Notes: generated by a model not told the origin, from the sequence alone. DNA of 23,102 nucleotides from DASQGA01 sp035535315 (GCA_035535315.1 DATLQD010000161.1:1-23102); one strand, 5' to 3'. Counted from the stretch's first letter, positions 1 to 7,591 are shown. Numbers and translations are program-made.

Positions 1-126
1 GCGAGTCATCCCGAGCTTGATCCCGGAGATCGACGATTGCAGGACGATTACGGCCTGCGCGGTTCCGGCGCCCACCAGGGCGGCGAGGCAGGCAATCGAG
101 AGTGCCAGGAAGCGGCGGCCGGGCAT
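1..126 (-). CDS. Secreted protein, N-terminal fragment (runs off window)
   Basis: Forty-two codons read leftward from an ATG at 126 to the window edge, so only the amino end is visible. Residues 1-25 form a classic Sec signal peptide: Arg-Arg at positions 4-5, a hydrophobic core of Leu, Ala, Ile and Val, and a probable cleavage site after Ala-Gln-Ala at 23-25. The mature part begins with Val-Ile-Val-Leu and then a stretch containing Gly-Ile-Lys-Leu-Gly-Met-Thr-Arg (residues 35-42). Similar segments often start small exported repeat proteins, but the fragment is too short for a family call. A TAGAAC hexamer 8 nt before the ATG could be a -10 element of a leaderless mRNA. Function is unknown. 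Confidence 0.6.
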   Translation of the reverse strand, partial: MPGRRFLALSIACLAALVGAGTAQAVIVLQSSISGIKLGMTR

Positions 127-221
127 CGAATGAGGTTCTACCGCGCGAAGAGGCTAAAGACAAGCCCGAAGTGCGGTGGTATCTTCGCTCGGAGGGGCCT
201 CACAACGATGGGCATCGCCAG

Positions 222-446
222 ATGACCGAGACCGACGCAGAACCGCGCCGGGCGCCCGCAGAGGCCCTAGCCGCAGACAACGGCGGCCCGGACCCGTCGC
301 TGGACGGGAGCGCCGCGCTCGCGGGGCGCTTCGAGCAGCTTCGCGCGCTCCACGAAATGGACGAGATGGACGGCCGGGTCTGGGTGGTCTCGGCCGAGGG
401 GGAGGGCTCGACCTTCTTCTTCGAGCTGCCGCTCGCAGAGGGGTAG
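222..446 (+). CDS. Small ORF with histidine-kinase ATPase-like C-terminus
   Basis: A 74-residue ORF. Residues 1-35 are acidic and rich in Ala and Pro, probably disordered. Residues 50-71 read like the last strand and G2-type loop of a GHKL/HATPase_c domain: Gly-Arg-Val-Trp-Val, then Ser, then Gly-Glu-Gly-Ser-Thr-Phe-Phe-Phe-Glu-Leu-Pro-Leu. The N box, G1 box and F box that would bind ATP are absent, and no other frame upstream restores them, so it cannot be a working kinase. It may be a decayed remnant or a small protein with a borrowed fold end. The ATG at 222 has no good ribosome site; an in-frame GTG at 171 is an alternative. Its stop overlaps the next start by one base (TAGTG), suggesting it is really translated. 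Confidence 0.45.
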   Translation: MTETDAEPRRAPAEALAADNGGPDPSLDGSAALAGRFEQLRALHEMDEMDGRVWVVSAEGEGSTFFFELPLAEG

Positions 447-1372
447 TGCCCAATCGCGGGACCGCGCTCCTCGTCGCCGCTATCGTCGGTCTCGGGGTTG
501 CGGCGGGCGTCGATGCGCTTCGGGGAGACAGCGACTCCGCTTCGAAGAGCGACCTGACGACCACCGGCTCGGGGGCGCAAAAGCTTGCGAGCCGCCAGAT
601 CACAGGTGTCCTCCATTTCACCGTGAGAGTCCGTCCGGGGCAATGTGCGCTCAGGTCGCTCGCGCTCCCCGGCCTGGAAGCGACGAGCGCGTTCGACGTC
701 GGATCGTGTCGGATCGCGACGTCCATCGGTGGCCGCGTGGCCGTCGGCGGTCCTTGCCCCGGCGGCGATATCTCGGTTCTCGGCCCGTCCCAGCCAGTGC
801 GCTTCAGAGGCTGCGCACCGGCCTGGAAGCCCGACGGCACGCTGACGTTCGTGCGGCAGAACAGAGTGTTCGAAGTGGAGAACGGCTGCACCCGACCTGT
901 CCCCTCGGACTGCCTTCGGCTCACTCCGGTGCGGAGTCATCCCGGGGAGGTTATTCGCGAGCTGGCCTGGATCGACGACGAGCGGCTCGCCATCCTTGTC
1001 GACGGCCCCGGGAGAATCGAGTCGGTCTTCGTCTACGAGGCCGGGCTCCGCCTCGCCGGTCCGGGGCTCTCGTTCCCCGGCCTCTCGTACCTGCGCTCGC
1101 TCGGACCAGGTCGCGCCGTCGTGCGGAGCGGTCAGCCTCCCGACGGAGGGCTTCTCACGATCGACCGGCGCGGACGCGCGGGCGGGTTCTTCGCCCCGGC
1201 CCTCCCCACGTTCCTGGCGGACGGGCAGGCGCTTGCCGCGTCTCCGGGCGGCGCCTGGGTCGCCTCGACGAGCGGCGGGGCGGTGCACGTCTACCGGCTC
1301 GGCGATCGTCGGCCCCTCGACCCCGTCCGGATTGACATCGATGCGGTCGACCTGGGGTGGGGAGCGAGCTAG
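446..1372 (+). CDS. Membrane-anchored TolB/PD40-like beta-propeller protein
   Basis: A 308-residue protein. The GTG start at 446 overlaps the stop of the upstream small ORF and follows AGAGGGG, a good ribosome site. Residues about 4-27 form one hydrophobic segment that should act as signal anchor. The rest looks extracytoplasmic, with repeated beta-strand units resembling TolB/PD40 propeller blades, for example Ala-Trp-Lys-Pro-Asp-Gly-Thr-Leu-Thr-Phe-Val and a closing Ala-Ser-Pro-Gly-Gly-Ala-Trp-Val-Ala-Ser. Several cysteines lie in the first half and could form disulfides outside the cell. No catalytic motif was recognised. Its stop shares bases with that of the convergent zincin gene. A binding or scaffold role is inferred from fold only. 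Confidence 0.6.
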   Translation: MPNRGTALLVAAIVGLGVAAGVDALRGDSDSASKSDLTTTGSGAQKLASRQITGVLHFTVRVRPGQCALRSLALPGLEATSAFDVGSCRIATSIGGRVAVGGPCPGGDISVLGPSQPVRFRGCAPAWKPDGTLTFVRQNRVFEVENGCTRPVPSDCLRLTPVRSHPGEVIRELAWIDDERLAILVDGPGRIESVFVYEAGLRLAGPGLSFPGLSYLRSLGPGRAVVRSGQPPDGGLLTIDRRGRAGGFFAPALPTFLADGQALAASPGGAWVASTSGGAVHVYRLGDRRPLDPVRIDIDAVDLGWGAS

Positions 1373-1704
1373 CTCCAGCCGAGCTCGGTGAGGCGATCCT
1401 CGTCGACGCCGAAGTGGTGGGCGATCTCGTGCAGTACCGTGATCCGGATCTCATCCTGGAGCACTTCGGGGTCGTCGCCGAACTCCTCGACGAGCGGTCG
1501 CCGGTAGATAGCGATCTTGTCCGGCAACGCACCGGCGTAGCCCGTATCCCGCTCCGTGAGTGGGATCCCGAGGTAGAGCCCGTAGAGGTCGGGGTCCTCG
1601 GGGTTCTGTTCCTCGACGACGATCTCGACGTTCGACATCGCCTTTCGGAGCTCGGGTGGGAGCGAGTCGACCGCCCGCTCCACGTGCTCCTCGAAGCTGG
1701 TCAA
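1369..1704 (-). CDS. Small zincin-like metallopeptidase (DUF1025/Zincin_1 type)
   Basis: An 111-residue protein with a zinc-binding HExxH motif at 92-96 (His-Glu-Ile-Ala-His) followed by His-Phe-Gly, the hallmark of the short single-domain zincins in family PF06262. The amino end (Phe-Glu-Glu ... Leu-Pro-Pro-Glu-Leu) and the central stretch with Gly-Leu-Tyr-Leu-Gly-Ile-Pro-Leu also fit; members are usually 110-140 residues. The start is a TTG whose bases overlap the TGA of the rhomboid gene (TTGA), so translation is probably coupled to the rhomboid. A later ATG at residue 23 would remove conserved N-terminal sequence. Substrate is unknown for the family. Its stop overlaps that of the convergent propeller gene. 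Confidence 0.8.
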   Translation of the reverse strand: MTSFEEHVERAVDSLPPELRKAMSNVEIVVEEQNPEDPDLYGLYLGIPLTERDTGYAGALPDKIAIYRRPLVEEFGDDPEVLQDEIRITVLHEIAHHFGVDEDRLTELGWS

Positions 1705-2399
1705 TACGTCGGCCGGGGCGGTCGAGGGCGGCCGGCCGCAAAGGGCTTTGCTACGACGAGGCCGAACACGATCCCACCCAGATGGGCGAAGTAGGCCACG
1801 CCACCGCCCGCCTCCGGACTCACGAAGGAGGCTCCGCCGACGACGAGCTGGTAGACGAAGTAGATGCCCAGGAAGATGACCGCGGGGATCGGGAAGAAGA
1901 AGAACGGGGGTACGAAAGTCAGTACCTTCCCGTAGGGGAGGAGGACGAAGTAGGCCCCGAGCACCGCGGCGATGGCGCCGCTTGCGCCTAGGTTCGGGAT
2001 CAGGGCTTGCTCAGGCGACCCGTACTGGAGCGTCACGAAGGTCTGCACGGCCGTCGCGACCAGCCCTCCGACGAGGTAGAAGACGAGGAAGCGCAGCCGC
2101 CCGAACGTGTCCTCGACGTTGTTTCCGAAGATCCAGAGGAACAGCATGTTTCCGATGATGTGCGCCCAGCTCGCGTGCATGAACATCGATGTGACCGCGG
2201 TAACCGGCCAGTCCTCGCCGACCTGCACGCAGGAGCCCTCGACCTCGCAGGGGTGATACGCGAGCTCGTTCACGGCGCTCACGAGCCCCGTACCGCCGGC
2301 GTGCTCGTAGAAGATCCAGACGAGGGCGTTGGTGACGATCAGAGCGACTGTGACGACCGGGAAGCGCCGGGTCGGCACGTTGTCCTTGATCGGGATCAC
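1701..2399 (-). CDS. Rhomboid-family intramembrane serine protease
   Basis: A 232-residue polytopic protein. It carries the rhomboid signature in order: His-Ala-Ser-Trp-Ala-His-Ile-Ile-Gly-Asn at 75-84 (oxyanion-side residues in TM2), the nucleophile Gly-Ala-Ser-Gly-Ala with Ser140 in TM4, and Ala-His-Leu-Gly-Gly with catalytic His206 in TM6. About six membrane segments are visible. It should cleave transmembrane substrates within the bilayer; the substrate cannot be inferred. The GTG at 2399 was chosen because it starts just before the conserved Ile-Pro-Ile-Lys-Asp segment and lies 7 nt after the argF stop; extending further upstream would overlap argF. It is coupled to the downstream zincin. 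Confidence 0.9.
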   Translation of the reverse strand: MIPIKDNVPTRRFPVVTVALIVTNALVWIFYEHAGGTGLVSAVNELAYHPCEVEGSCVQVGEDWPVTAVTSMFMHASWAHIIGNMLFLWIFGNNVEDTFGRLRFLVFYLVGGLVATAVQTFVTLQYGSPEQALIPNLGASGAIAAVLGAYFVLLPYGKVLTFVPPFFFFPIPAVIFLGIYFVYQLVVGGASFVSPEAGGGVAYFAHLGGIVFGLVVAKPFAAGRPRPPRPTY

Positions 2400-2406
2400 T
2401 GCCGGG

Positions 2407-3351
2407 CTACCTGATGACGAGGGCCATGAGGGCCTTCTGGGTATGCAGGCGGTTCTCGGCCTGGTCCCAGGCCGCCGAGCGTGGCCCGTGGAGCACGTCC
2501 TTCGTGACTTCCTCGCCGTAGTGGGCGGGCAAGCAGTGCATGACGACCGCGTGCTCGGAGGCGAGTGCGAGGGTCGCCGCATCGATCCCGAACCCCTGGA
2601 GGTCGCTGAGCCTGCGCTCGCGCTCCTCGTCCTGGCCCATGCTCGTCCACACGTCGGTGTAGAGCACGTCGGCTCCCTTCGCGGCGATCTCGGGATCGTG
2701 ACCGAGCTCGACGGATCCACCCGAGTCCGCGGCGGCAGCCGTCGCCCAGCCGACTACTTCCGGATCCGGCTCGTAACCGGGTGGGGTGGCTGCCCTGAAG
2801 TGCATTCCGAGCTTCGCGCAGGCGACCATCAAGGAGTGGCAAACATTGTTCCCGTCGCCGAGGTAAGCGACCGTTACCCCTTCGAGCTCGCCGAACCGCT
2901 CCCGGATCGTCATGACGTCGGCTAGCGCCTGGCAGGGATGGAACTCGTCTGTCAAGCCGTTGATGACGGCGACGCTCGCGGCCTCGGCGAGCGCGTCGAC
3001 GTCGGCCTGGTGGAACGTCCGAATCATGATCCCGTCGACGTAGCGGGAGAGGACGAGTCCCGTGTCCTCGATCGACTCGCCCCGTCCGAGCTGGAGATCG
3101 TTCGCCGAGAGGTAGAGACCCGCGCCTCCGAGCTGCGCGATCCCGACCTCGAAGCTGACTCTCGTCCTGGTCGAGGGCTTCTGGAAGATCATCGCGAGCG
3201 AGCGCCCCGCGAGGAGCTGGTGATCCACCCGCTCGCGCTGCCTCGCCTTCAGCTTGTCGGCCAGCTCGAGGGCCGTACGGAGCTCGTCGGGAGACCAGTC
3301 GTTCACGCGAAGGAAGTCGCGGCCCTTGAGCGTGACGGGGATGGGAACCAC
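2407..3351 (-). CDS. argF: Ornithine carbamoyltransferase
   Basis: A 314-residue transcarbamylase of normal length. It has the carbamoyl-phosphate-binding Ser-Thr-Arg-Thr-Arg motif at 60-64, His-Pro-Cys-Gln at 138-141, Asp-Val-Trp-Thr-Ser-Met-Gly in the ornithine loop, and His-Cys-Leu-Pro-Ala at 272-276. The Ser-Met-Gly loop supports ornithine rather than acetylornithine as substrate. The reaction joins carbamoyl phosphate and ornithine to citrulline, or runs in reverse in the arginine deiminase route. Here it follows carbamate kinase by 17 nt, which favours the catabolic direction; no arginine biosynthesis gene is nearby. The GTG at 3351 lies 6 nt after a TAGGAT -10 element, so it may also have its own leaderless promoter. 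The catabolic name arcB would also fit. Confidence 0.93.
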   Translation of the reverse strand: MVPIPVTLKGRDFLRVNDWSPDELRTALELADKLKARQRERVDHQLLAGRSLAMIFQKPSTRTRVSFEVGIAQLGGAGLYLSANDLQLGRGESIEDTGLVLSRYVDGIMIRTFHQADVDALAEAASVAVINGLTDEFHPCQALADVMTIRERFGELEGVTVAYLGDGNNVCHSLMVACAKLGMHFRAATPPGYEPDPEVVGWATAAAADSGGSVELGHDPEIAAKGADVLYTDVWTSMGQDEERERRLSDLQGFGIDAATLALASEHAVVMHCLPAHYGEEVTKDVLHGPRSAAWDQAENRLHTQKALMALVIR

Positions 3352-3363
3352 GCGCGGATCCTA
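3352..3363 (-). promoter_or_regulatory. Candidate -10 element for argF (internal promoter)
   Basis: On the minus strand TAGGAT (3363-3358) is followed by CCGCGC and then the GTG start of argF. No ribosome-binding site is visible. The same hexamer stands 8 nt before yjbQ. It lies just after the carbamate kinase stop, so argF could be expressed without the upstream operon. Confidence 0.45.
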
Positions 3364-3368
3364 CGGGC

Positions 3369-4274
3369 CTAACGGGCCGGGAGGATCCTTGTTCCGGCCT
3401 CTCCGCTCTCGAGCGCTTCGGCGCTCGTCACGAGTGCCTCGCCGCCGGTCTCGCGGACGAACCGAAAGGCGGCATCGATCTTCGGCCGCATGCTTCCGGC
3501 AGCAAGCTCGGCGAGGATCGCGTCGTCGCGGCCCGGACGGAGCTCCGAGATCGGCTCCGCATCCGGCGTCCCGAAGGCGCGCTCCAGGGCGGCGACCTGC
3601 GTCAGGATCACGAGCCGGTCCGCCTCGAGCCTGATAGCGAGGAGTGCCGAGGCGAGATCTTTGTCGATGACGGCGTCGATGCCATCGAGACGGTCGCCGC
3701 GCCGGGCGACCGGGATGCCGCCGCCTCCGACCCCTACGACGATGCCCCCGGTTGCGAGGAGGACTCGAATCGTCTCGAGCTCGACGATCTCGAGCGGCTC
3801 CGGCGAAGGGACGACCCGGCGCCAGCCGCGGCCGGCGTCTTCACGGAGGATCCATTCGCGGTCTCGGCGAAGCCCGTCGGCCGTTGCCTTGTCGTAGAAG
3901 GGCCCGACCGGCTTGGTCGGGTTCGAGAAGGCCGGGTCGTTCGGGTCCACGACTACATGTGTAAGTAGGACTGAGACCTCGACGTCAACCAGGGGCCGGA
4001 GCTCCCCGGCCGCGAGCGCGCCGATCTCGGCCTGCGTTTGCGCGACCGCGAGCCAGAGGGGGAGCGGCGGGACCTCCGCGCTGCCGAGCTCCTGGCGCAG
4101 AAGCTCGTTACCCACCTGCGGCCCGTTGCCGTGCGTCAGGACGAGCGGCGCTTCTGCGAAGAGTGTTGAGGCTGCCCGGAACGTGCGAGCGAGGTTGGCG
4201 CGCTGCTCGGCCGCCGTCCCGCGCTCGCCGGGACCGAGGAGGGCGTTCCCGCCGAGGGCCACGACCGTGAGCAC
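3369..4274 (-). CDS. arcC: Carbamate kinase
   Basis: A 301-residue amino acid kinase family protein of normal carbamate kinase length. It has Val-Ala-Leu-Gly-Gly-Asn-Ala-Leu at 5-12, Thr-His-Gly-Asn-Gly-Pro-Gln-Val-Gly at 47-55, a Gly-Gly-Gly-Gly-Ile-Pro-Val loop, and Val-Ile-Asp-Lys-Asp-Leu-Ala-Ser in the nucleotide site. The enzyme interconverts carbamoyl phosphate plus ADP with ammonia, CO2 and ATP, usually in the ATP-forming direction. With ornithine carbamoyltransferase next door, the pair is the lower half of arginine/citrulline fermentation, but no arginine deiminase gene is in the window. The GTG at 4274 gives the expected short N-terminus before the first glycine loop. The GTPase gene ends 39 nt upstream. 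Confidence 0.93.
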   Translation of the reverse strand: MLTVVALGGNALLGPGERGTAAEQRANLARTFRAASTLFAEAPLVLTHGNGPQVGNELLRQELGSAEVPPLPLWLAVAQTQAEIGALAAGELRPLVDVEVSVLLTHVVVDPNDPAFSNPTKPVGPFYDKATADGLRRDREWILREDAGRGWRRVVPSPEPLEIVELETIRVLLATGGIVVGVGGGGIPVARRGDRLDGIDAVIDKDLASALLAIRLEADRLVILTQVAALERAFGTPDAEPISELRPGRDDAILAELAAGSMRPKIDAAFRFVRETGGEALVTSAEALESGEAGTRILPAR

Positions 4275-4313
4275 GAGGTGGCTTTCGGCCCCGGGGCGGC
4301 CGTTCCTAGCTGC

Positions 4314-5657
4314 CTAGCTGCTCGCGAGGGCGGGCGCAGCGTCGAGGATGCCTCGCTCGAGCAGCACGCTCGCGATCGTCGGCTCTCCGATCTCCTGCAG
4401 GCGATACGTGACTCGGAGGGCCGGCTTGTCGATGTCCACGATGCGGCGGAGGTCGATCGGGGTGCCGATCAGAACCAGTTCGGCGTCGGACCGCTCGATC
4501 GTCTTTCGGAGCTCCTCGATTTGCTTCGGCCCGTAGCCCATCGCGGGGAGGAGCTCTCCGACGTTCGGGTACTTCGCGAACGTCTCCTGGATCGACCCGA
4601 CTGCGAAGGGCCGTGGGTCGACCAGGGCGGCCGCGCCGTACTGCTTCGCTGCGAGGACGGCGGCGCCGTACGTCATCTCCCCATGCGTGAGCGTCGGCCC
4701 GTCCTCGATCGCGAGCACACGCTTGCCGGCGATCTGCTCCGGGTTGCCTTCGACCTCGAACGGAGACGCGGCGCGAACAATCGTTGCGCCGGGGTTCACG
4801 GTGCGTATCGACTCAAGGACGGCCTCGACGCCCTCGGGCGGGGCGCTGTCGATCTTGTTCACGAGGCAGACGTCCGCCATGCGAAGGTTCTGCTCGCCGG
4901 GGTGGTAGCGGAGCTCATGCCCGGCGCGATGCGGGTCGCAGACCACGATGTGGACGTCGGGCGCGATGAAGGGCACGTCGTTGTTCCCGCCGTCCCACAG
5001 GATCACGTCGGCCTCTTGTTCGGCGGCGGCCAGGATCTGGGCGTAGTCGACCCCGGCGAACACGAGGTTTCCCTCCGCGAGGTGCGGCTCGTACTCCTCG
5101 CGCTCCTCGATCGTGCAGTCGTTCGCATCGAGATCCTCGTAGCGCTCGAACCGCTGCACCACCTGTTTCGTTAGGTCGCCGTAGGGCATCGGATGGCGGA
5201 GGACAGCGACCCGCTTCCCGTCCTCCCGGAGGAGGCGGGCAACGTGGCGTGTCGTCTGGCTCTTGCCCGACCCCGTCCGGACTGCGCAGATCGCAACGAC
5301 CGGCTTCGAGGACGCGAGCTCCGTCGCCTTGGGCCCGAGCAGGCGGTAGTCGGCGCCTGCGGCCAGGGCGATCGAGCCGACGTGCATGACGTGCTCGTGG
5401 GTGACGTCCGAGTAGGCGAACACGACTTCGTCGGCGTTCTCACGGAGAACGAGGTCGGTGAGCTCCTCCTCGGCGACGATGGGGATCCCGTCCGGGTAAC
5501 GCGAGCCCGCGAGCTCCGCCGGATACACCCGCCCGTCGATGTCAGGGATCTGCGTGGCCGTGAAGGCGACCACCTCGATGTCCTCACGCTCGCGAAACGC
5601 GACGTTGAAATTGTGGAAGTCACGGCCTGCGGCGCCGGCGATCACGACCCGGGTCAT
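4314..5657 (-). CDS. Cyclic 2,3-diphosphoglycerate synthetase-like GTPase (COG2403 type)
   Basis: A 447-residue protein. The N-terminus is Rossmann-like (Val-Ile-Ala-Gly-Ala-Ala-Gly-Arg-Asp at 5-13, with His-Asn-Phe-Asn next). A P-loop follows at 125-133 (Ala-Val-Arg-Thr-Gly-Ser-Gly-Lys-Ser), then a Walker-B-like Ile-Leu-Trp-Asp-Gly-Gly-Asn-Asn-Asp near 219-227 and a guanine-specificity Asn-Lys-Ile-Asp at 267-270. This order and length match the family of methanogen cyclic 2,3-diphosphoglycerate synthetase, which closes an intramolecular phosphoanhydride at ATP cost. Whether bacterial members make that compound is not established to my knowledge. The ATG overlaps the upstream peptidase stop (ATGA) and carbamate kinase follows, so a role linked to carbamoyl phosphate or amino acid breakdown is a reasonable inference. 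Confidence 0.75.
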   Translation of the reverse strand: MTRVVIAGAAGRDFHNFNVAFREREDIEVVAFTATQIPDIDGRVYPAELAGSRYPDGIPIVAEEELTDLVLRENADEVVFAYSDVTHEHVMHVGSIALAAGADYRLLGPKATELASSKPVVAICAVRTGSGKSQTTRHVARLLREDGKRVAVLRHPMPYGDLTKQVVQRFERYEDLDANDCTIEEREEYEPHLAEGNLVFAGVDYAQILAAAEQEADVILWDGGNNDVPFIAPDVHIVVCDPHRAGHELRYHPGEQNLRMADVCLVNKIDSAPPEGVEAVLESIRTVNPGATIVRAASPFEVEGNPEQIAGKRVLAIEDGPTLTHGEMTYGAAVLAAKQYGAAALVDPRPFAVGSIQETFAKYPNVGELLPAMGYGPKQIEELRKTIERSDAELVLIGTPIDLRRIVDIDKPALRVTYRLQEIGEPTIASVLLERGILDAAPALASS

Positions 5658-7147
5658 GCGGACAGTGGCTCCCGGATTCGCTCCCCGATCGCGCCGAGCT
5701 CGAGCTCGGCTCCCGTCACCTCACGCAGCATCTGGTCGGCATCCTGCCGCTGCCCTTCGTTCCAGAGCTCGCGGAGGAGGGAGCCCGCCTCGCGGCGCGC
5801 GAACCAGGCATGCCCGAACTCCTCGCGCAGGAACGTCCGGAGCTGGGCTTCGAAGGCCCAGGAGCGGAGGTAGCCGGTTGCGTAGAAACCTTCGTCCACG
5901 TCGGCGAGGTAGTCCGAGGAGGCCGGCTCGATCTTGGTCGCGTCCCCGAGGATCTCCACGTACCGGCCGCGCATGGCTTCAAGATCGTTGTCGCCGTGGA
6001 GCTCGAGCTCGTAGAGCAGCTTGGCGCAGTAGCGACGGGCAAGGTAGAGCTGGAGCGCCGCGCCCTCGGCGGCGAAGGCCTCGGGCCGCCCGAAGTCGAG
6101 GCGGCGAGAGAGCCAGACCGGATCGTCGACGAGGCGCTCGAGGAGGGCGGCCCAGCCTTCGCTGACGGCGGCGTCGCCAAGGCGGCGGTGCTCGAAGGAG
6201 AGCTCCGGCGAGATATGCGCGAAATGCTCGGTATGGCCTGCCTCGTGGAAGAGTGCGCGCCAGTCCTCCGGGCCCCCCATCGGCTGGATCACGAGTATCA
6301 CGCGGCCCGGCACCTCGATCGGGCAGCAGAAGGCGCGCGGTGACTTTCGCGGCCGGCGCTCGATGTCGAGCTCGACGTTCCGCTGTGCAGGTAGGTCGAT
6401 GCCGAGCTCGGACAGCGTCCCGGTGAGGGCGGGGAGCATTCCTTCGGCCGGAAAGCCCTCGTCCCATTCGGGGGCGCGGAAGACCCGTGCGACGTCCCAG
6501 CGCGCCGCGTCCCCGACCCCGACGCCTGCTCGCGTGCGAAAGAGATCGTCGACCGTGTCGACGTAAGAGTCTTCGGTCGCGGCGAGGAAGTCCCGGCACT
6601 GGGCGTCCATCCGGTCGAGATTGAACCCGAACCGGTCGTACAACGCGCGGTACGTCGGCGCTCCGAGGCGGGTTGTCTCCGCGCGCTTCGCCTCTTCGGC
6701 GCGCACGTACTCGGGCAGGAGGAATTCCTCCATAAGAGTGTTGCGAGCATCCTCGAGGCGCGCCCGCCTCACCCGATCCGGCTCGTTGGCCATGTGGGGG
6801 CGAAGCTCGCGATAGCCGATCGACTCGCCGTCGACCTCGGCCGTGAGGGTCGCCTCGAGCCCAGCCAGCCGCTCGGCCTGCACTCGCGTCAGGTTTCCGA
6901 GATATCCCTCGCAGGCGAAGCGCCAGAGCTCGGTCAAACGCGCATCCTCGGCTGCCGCGGCGCCAAGCCTCTCGCAAGCCTCGAGCGTCGAGAGGTCCGA
7001 GAACCGCTCGTAGATGGGTGCCAGCTCGAGCGTCTCCTTGAGGCCGGCAAAATGGAGGTAGAACTCCTCGTCCAAAGCCGCGACGAAACGGTCGGCCTCG
7101 TCCCTGTACGCGTCGAGCTCGCCGCTACCGAAGGGGTGGGCCGACAT
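5654..7147 (-). CDS. M3/M32-like zinc metallopeptidase
   Basis: A 497-residue, largely helical cytoplasmic protein. Residues 301-305 are His-Glu-Ala-Gly-His, with a further His at 308; Glu330 in Ser-Glu-Gly-Trp is a good third zinc ligand, at the spacing seen in gluzincins of the oligopeptidase (M3) and carboxypeptidase Taq (M32) type. No signal peptide is present, so it probably trims peptides in the cytoplasm. The ATG at 7147 sits at the edge of a symmetric promoter and gives an N-terminus free of the low-complexity sequence further upstream. Its stop overlaps the start of the GTPase gene by four bases, so the two are translationally coupled. Which M3 subfamily it belongs to is not clear from motifs. 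Confidence 0.8.
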   Translation of the reverse strand: MSAHPFGSGELDAYRDEADRFVAALDEEFYLHFAGLKETLELAPIYERFSDLSTLEACERLGAAAAEDARLTELWRFACEGYLGNLTRVQAERLAGLEATLTAEVDGESIGYRELRPHMANEPDRVRRARLEDARNTLMEEFLLPEYVRAEEAKRAETTRLGAPTYRALYDRFGFNLDRMDAQCRDFLAATEDSYVDTVDDLFRTRAGVGVGDAARWDVARVFRAPEWDEGFPAEGMLPALTGTLSELGIDLPAQRNVELDIERRPRKSPRAFCCPIEVPGRVILVIQPMGGPEDWRALFHEAGHTEHFAHISPELSFEHRRLGDAAVSEGWAALLERLVDDPVWLSRRLDFGRPEAFAAEGAALQLYLARRYCAKLLYELELHGDNDLEAMRGRYVEILGDATKIEPASSDYLADVDEGFYATGYLRSWAFEAQLRTFLREEFGHAWFARREAGSLLRELWNEGQRQDADQMLREVTGAELELGAIGERIREPLSA

Positions 7148-7169
7148 CGGTCGCGTAGGATAGCGACCC
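7148..7169. promoter_or_regulatory. Symmetric divergent promoter between peptidase and yjbQ
   Basis: The whole intergenic gap is 22 bp. It contains the inverted repeat GGTCGC (7149-7154) and GCGACC (7163-7168), with TAGGATA between. Read forward, TAGGAT (7156-7161) lies 8 nt before the yjbQ GTG; read backward, TATCCT (7162-7157) lies 9 nt before the peptidase ATG. The dyad centre at 7158.5 is also the exact midpoint between the two start codons. Both transcripts would be leaderless, and polymerases could not bind both sides at once. Confidence 0.6.
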
Positions 7170-7571
7170 GTGCTGCGGGAGTTCCAGGTCACGACGGAGC
7201 GGAAGACGCAGGTTGTCGATGTCACCGATCAGGTTCGCGCGGCGATCGACGGGGCGGCTGGAGCTTCGGCTGCTCTCGTCTATGTCCCGCACACGACCGC
7301 CGGAGTCACGATCAACGAGCACATCGATCCTGCGTTGAAGAGCGACTTCGAGGCTGCGCTCGAAAACATCGTGGGCGACGAGTGGGCGTGGCAGCACTCC
7401 GATGCAGACGGGCCCAACGCGCCCTCTCATGTTCGTGCTGCGCTTGTGAGCCCGCAGGTGCTGATACCGCTCGACGGCGGTGCGCTCGCCCTCGGCACCT
7501 ACCAGGGCATCTTCTTCTGCGAGTTCGACGGTCCGCGGACACGCAAGGTGCTCGTCACGACGCTGCAGTAG
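7170..7571 (+). CDS. yjbQ: YjbQ/UPF0047 family protein
   Basis: A 133-residue single-domain protein of the UPF0047/YjbQ family, matching the usual length of about 130-140. The family block His-Thr-Thr-Ala-Gly-Val-Thr-Ile-Asn-Glu is at 41-50. A second block contains Asp-Glu-Trp-Ala-Trp-Gln-His with Asn-Ala-Pro-Ser-His after it, and the C-terminal stretch has Gly-Thr-Tyr-Gln-Gly-Ile-Phe-Phe-Cys-Glu-Phe-Asp-Gly-Pro-Arg. Family members form compact trimers and some have weak thiamine-phosphate synthase activity; the true role is unsettled. The GTG start is 8 nt after TAGGAT with no ribosome site, so a leaderless mRNA is likely. The methyltransferase starts 20 nt downstream. Confidence 0.9.
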   Translation: MLREFQVTTERKTQVVDVTDQVRAAIDGAAGASAALVYVPHTTAGVTINEHIDPALKSDFEAALENIVGDEWAWQHSDADGPNAPSHVRAALVSPQVLIPLDGGALALGTYQGIFFCEFDGPRTRKVLVTTLQ

Positions 7572-7579
7572 GTCACCGG

Positions 7580-7591
7580 TACGATCGAGCG
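7580..7591 (+). promoter_or_regulatory. Candidate -10 element for the rRNA methyltransferase
   Basis: TACGAT (7580-7585) is followed by 6 nt and then the GTG at 7592. There is no ribosome-binding site in the gap after yjbQ. Spacing and hexamer match other TANNNT elements in this window, suggesting a second, leaderless start for the methyltransferase gene. Confidence 0.4.

Noticed and set aside
6794..7591. Upstream extension of the methyltransferase frame by about 266 codons.
   Set aside because: It crosses the peptidase and yjbQ genes with unrelated low-complexity sequence; the TRAM domain begins right after the GTG at 7592.
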